Origin: JAICNR01 sp035687725
Lineage (GTDB): Bacteria; Gemmatimonadota; Gemmatimonadetes; JACCXV01; JAHWKZ01
Length of the DNA stretch: 16,630 nucleotides
Direction: 5' to 3'
Assembly: GCA_035687725.1 (NCBI GenBank)
Contig: DASRVB010000022.1
Span: 1 to 16,630, forward strand
The position numbers and the translations under genes were made by a program. Every line of letters starts with the position of its first letter. The first letter of the stretch is position 1. Under the pieces are notes generated by a model. The model was given only the letters and a program-made list of their open reading frames with translations. It had not been told where the DNA came from and searched no databases. This document shows positions 14,282 through 16,630 of this stretch, one piece after another.

Positions 14282-15817
14282 TCAATCCAGCCCGTAGATG
14301 GCGACGAGCGGCACTCCCTGCAACTTCAGCTCGTAGGCCGGTGGGACACGTTCGATGGCCTGGAGCATGGATTCCTCCATCAACCCCTGGCGCATCTGCA
14401 CCAGCATGAAATCCGCGGGAGGTCCGCTCGTGAGGCGGATGTCCCGACGAAGCGTCCCATAGGTCTGCTGCAGTTCGAGCGTGACAGGCTCGCCGAAGAC
14501 GAAGACGCTTCCGTCCGGCGGGACCTCGCGATTCAGCCAATCGAAGACGGGCCCCGTATAGGAATCCATCCAGAATGTCGTCTCGAATCCCAGTGCCCGA
14601 GCCCCGCGAACACCACCTACAAGCTCGCTGTAGTACGCGAGGTAGTGAGGATGCACCCAAGCGAGTTGGACGGCTGCCGATGTGAATACCAACACCAGGA
14701 TAGTGATCGCGTGGGAGCGCCGCTGCGCCGCCCCCCAGAGAACGTGCAATCCGTACCCGGCCGCCATGCCAAGGAACGGGAACAGGACGACGAACTGTCG
14801 AACGCCGTCGTGGTGGGGAGCGCGCGGGAGGAGCATCAGGAACACGATCAACGCCACCGTGCCGACGGCGAGTATCACAGCGGAGTCCCGCCGCCGGAGG
14901 CCCCGCGTGATCCCGACCCCCGCCAAGAGCACGATGCCCAGCGGAGTAACCGCTAGTGTCATCACGAGGACGTGATGCCAGGGAATGGAGAAGCCGTAGG
15001 TCTCTCCGAGGTAATAGGTCGCGATCGGAGCGTAGTCGCCGCGGTGGAGGCTCTCCCAGAGCCATGGCCCGAGGAAAGCCCCGGGATCCACCCACAGCAT
15101 CGGGTTGAGCGCCCAGAAGGTGGCCAGGGCTGCAGGCACCGCCACCGCCAGCCCCTTCACGGTCGACCGCGGGTCCCGCCAGAGCCCCCAGACCAGGAAT
15201 GGAACTCCTGCCATGACGCCGGTGAACTTCGTCCCCGCCGCGAGGCCCCAGGCGATCCCGGCCAGGGCCCATCCTGCGCTCCGTTCCCTCTCCACTGCCC
15301 ACCACGCCGCCGCCGAGGCGGCCACACAGAACGCCATGAGCGGAGTCTCGGTGGCGCCGAAATGTGCGTGCCCGAACAGGCGAGGCATGAGCAGAATCGA
15401 AAGCGCGGCCCCCAGGCCTCCGATGCCACTCCATGCTGCGGAGCCCCACCGAAATGCAAGCGCGACCAAAGCCGCGAATAGTAGAGCGGGTGCCAGACGG
15501 AACCCGGCCAGCGGGCTGAACACCCATCGGGTGGCGGACCAGCTCATCGCCATCAGTTCCTTGTAGACCGGCGGGTGCGGGTTCCGGTAATGCTGCCAGT
15601 CCCACATCGCAAAGACGGTGTCGCGGTCGAGAGCGGACGAGGGACCATCCGCGATGAGCTTCTGCACCCATTCGACCTGACGCTCTGCGGATTCGAAGTA
15701 GAACGGCTCATCCCATGCGATTCCGGGAGCGGTGAGTGTGGAGCCCACGAGCAAGAGGGTGAGCAGGAACAATCCCCATCCCGCGATGTTCCGGTGCCTA
15801 TCCAACCAATCGCTCAC
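14282..15817 (-). CDS. GT-C glycosyltransferase, PMT/ArnT-like (tandem copy B)
   Basis: Integral membrane protein of 511 residues, a close paralogue of copy A over its whole length. By hand alignment 59 of the first 87 residues are identical. It has the same WDEPFYF catalytic loop (D36/E37), NPHPPVYKE, FGHAHFGATETPLMAF, LPRAPHHDGVRQF and C-terminal domain (YYSELVGGVRGARALGFET). I chose the GTG at 15817 because AGGAGAG precedes it, the gene then starts 8 bp after the methyltransferase stop, and the protein aligns with copy A from residue 1. A longer in-frame reading to 16132 would run through the methyltransferase and add 105 unrelated residues. The pair arose by tandem duplication. Different sugar or acceptor specificity is possible but not visible. 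Confidence 0.91.
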   Translation of the reverse strand: MSDWLDRHRNIAGWGLFLLTLLLVGSTLTAPGIAWDEPFYFESAERQVEWVQKLIADGPSSALDRDTVFAMWDWQHYRNPHPPVYKELMAMSWSATRWVFSPLAGFRLAPALLFAALVALAFRWGSAAWSGIGGLGAALSILLMPRLFGHAHFGATETPLMAFCVAASAAAWWAVERERSAGWALAGIAWGLAAGTKFTGVMAGVPFLVWGLWRDPRSTVKGLAVAVPAALATFWALNPMLWVDPGAFLGPWLWESLHRGDYAPIATYYLGETYGFSIPWHHVLVMTLAVTPLGIVLLAGVGITRGLRRRDSAVILAVGTVALIVFLMLLPRAPHHDGVRQFVVLFPFLGMAAGYGLHVLWGAAQRRSHAITILVLVFTSAAVQLAWVHPHYLAYYSELVGGVRGARALGFETTFWMDSYTGPVFDWLNREVPPDGSVFVFGEPVTLELQQTYGTLRRDIRLTSGPPADFMLVQMRQGLMEESMLQAIERVPPAYELKLQGVPLVAIYGLD

Positions 15818-15825
15818 CGGCTCTC

Positions 15826-16557
15826 CTATAGAGGTCGTACGACGGCGGCGAGCGAGAGGCCGAAGGGAAGGTTCTGCCGCGACAGCCAGCCAGCTTCCAC
15901 CCTCTGCCAGCGTTCGAGCAGCGGATTCAACCAGGTCGGCGACATATCGAAATCTGTTCGCTGGCCGCCATGCCGCCTCTTCAGCATCCGCACGAGAGCG
16001 GCAGGGATGAGAGTTCCCGCAAACGTATAGGTGAGCACTAGGGGCTTCAGACCCGCCTGGTGCAGCTTTCGTCGCATCTCCTGACGCGTGTAGCGACGGA
16101 CGTGGTGCATCGCCTCGTCGTGCGGTGACCACATCGTCGGATGCGCGGGGACGTGAATGACGCCGACGCCGGTCGGCTTCAGGACCCGGGCAACTTCTCC
16201 GAAGACGAGGTGATCCTCGACGACGTGCTCCGCGACGTCGAGCAGAAACAAGCGATCGACGCTGGCTTCCCGGAATGGGAGATGGCGGGCGTCCGAGCGC
16301 ATCAGACGGGCGCCCTCACGCTCAACGGCAAAGCCGAGCGCCTCGACGTGGTCGTCGATGCCGACCGCTGTCGCACCTGCGCCGAACCGCTCGAGGATCG
16401 CGCCGGTCCCGCATCCCACGTCCACGATTCGATCCGTCGGGGCGGGAGGGCCCATGCCGACGCGCGACAGGAGGGCGTGGATCGCCTCGCTCTTCCCGCG
16501 GAACCACCAGTGGTCCCTCTCCAGTCGGTGCATCCGATCATACTCCTCAGGCTCCAC
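15826..16557 (-). CDS. Class I SAM-dependent methyltransferase
   Basis: Cytoplasmic methyltransferase of 243 residues. The N-terminus (MEPEEYDRMHRLERDHWWFRGK, written in two parts: EEYDRMHRLERDHWW, then FRGK) is typical of small-molecule or glycan methyltransferases of the type 11 family. Motif I is IVDVGCGTGAIL (about 44-55), followed by the acidic residues GIDDH (66-70). SDARHLPF and LFLLDVAEHVVEDHLVFGEVARVLKPTGVGVIHVP carry motifs II-IV, also shown as DVAEHV and VLKPTGVGVIHVP. The C-terminal part has a hydrophobic segment (LTYTFAGTLIPAALV) that may contact the membrane. The GTG start has a perfect AAGGAGG 5 nt upstream. It overlaps the preceding partial gene by 11 bp and lies 8 bp before copy B, so it belongs to the glycan operon; it may methylate a nucleotide sugar or lipid-linked glycan. 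Confidence 0.9.
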   Translation of the reverse strand: MEPEEYDRMHRLERDHWWFRGKSEAIHALLSRVGMGPPAPTDRIVDVGCGTGAILERFGAGATAVGIDDHVEALGFAVEREGARLMRSDARHLPFREASVDRLFLLDVAEHVVEDHLVFGEVARVLKPTGVGVIHVPAHPTMWSPHDEAMHHVRRYTRQEMRRKLHQAGLKPLVLTYTFAGTLIPAALVRMLKRRHGGQRTDFDMSPTWLNPLLERWQRVEAGWLSRQNLPFGLSLAAVVRPL

Positions 16558-16630
16558 GGCCCCCTCCTTTTGCGATCAGGAAGCCCAGTACGGTCAGGGA
16601 AAGCAGGCTCACGATGGCGGCGGCGCCGAG
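16547..16630 (-). CDS. C-terminal end of a membrane protein (cut by window edge)
   Basis: One frame stays open from the window edge to a TGA at 16549-16547. It encodes 27 residues: a hydrophobic stretch (AAAIVSLLSLTVLGFLIA) followed by a basic, Gly-rich tail KGGGRGA. This looks like the last transmembrane helix and cytoplasmic tail of an inner-membrane protein. The 11-bp overlap with the methyltransferase start, the same overlap length seen at pilO-pilP and pilV-pilW, supports a real gene. In the glycan context a flippase or GtrA-like protein is possible, but the piece is too short to name. Confidence 0.55.
   Translation of the reverse strand, partial: LGAAAIVSLLSLTVLGFLIAKGGGRGA
16563..16569 (-). 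promoter_or_regulatory. Perfect Shine-Dalgarno site of the methyltransferase gene
   Basis: AAGGAGG on the minus strand lies 5 nt before the GTG at 16557-16555, inside the 3' end of the upstream partial gene. It fixes the GTG as the start. Confidence 0.75.

Noticed and set aside
15818..16132. N-terminal extension of GT-C copy B to a 616-residue protein
   Set aside because: The extra residues overlap the methyltransferase in another frame and have no counterpart in copy A. A good Shine-Dalgarno site supports the GTG at 15817.
1..16630. CRISPR arrays, tRNA or rRNA genes, insertion sequences, phage genes
   Set aside because: I saw no regularly spaced repeats, no transposase or integrase motifs, and no structural RNA signatures. 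The space is filled by coherent minus-strand operons.

Overview
This is a high-GC bacterial window (roughly two thirds G+C by eye). Every gene I can support lies on the minus strand, so transcription runs from the high coordinates towards position 1. The content is a type IV pilus locus next to an envelope glycosylation cluster. Secreted Ig-like proteins, the pilMNOPQ order and the base composition would fit Gemmatimonadota or a similar diderm phylum. That assignment is a guess from style, not a phylogenetic result.

Region A, 16630 to 9753 (glycan block). It holds the last residues of a membrane protein, a SAM-dependent methyltransferase, two tandem paralogous GT-C (PMT/ArnT-like) glycosyltransferases, a DPM1/ArnC/GtrB-like GT2 polyprenyl-phosphate glycosyltransferase, and a third, more distant GT-C enzyme. 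The joins are 4-11 bp overlaps or gaps of 8-13 bp, which indicates one operon. The logic is that the GT2 enzyme loads a sugar onto the lipid carrier and the GT-C enzymes transfer it outside the inner membrane.

Region B, 9714 to 7451 (pilins). A short PilA-like pilin is followed by four minor-pilin genes (FimT/GspH-, PilV-, PilW- and PilX/GspK-like) that overlap one another. A GG-N10-GC element resembling a sigma-54 promoter lies just upstream of the pilA-like gene, inside a perfect inverted repeat that also covers the stop codon of the preceding gene.

Region C, 7450 to 7262. This 189 bp intergenic stretch holds three inverted repeats, including a cluster of three alternating GTCAGA half-sites close to pilM.

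Region D, 7261 to 703 (alignment complex and secretin). The order is pilM, pilN, an unrecognised lipoprotein, pilO, pilP, pilQ and an Ig-like repeat lipoprotein. The joins are overlaps or gaps of 1-16 bp, so this is one translation-coupled operon. The departures from the textbook operon are the lipoprotein between pilN and pilO, a PilP without a lipobox, a C-terminal extension on PilQ, and the Ig-like lipoprotein at the distal end.

Region E, 702 to 1. A 262 bp gap with a strong hairpin just after the Ig-like gene is followed by the N-terminal 146 codons of topA, which run off the window edge. I saw no tRNA, rRNA, CRISPR array, insertion sequence or plus-strand gene.
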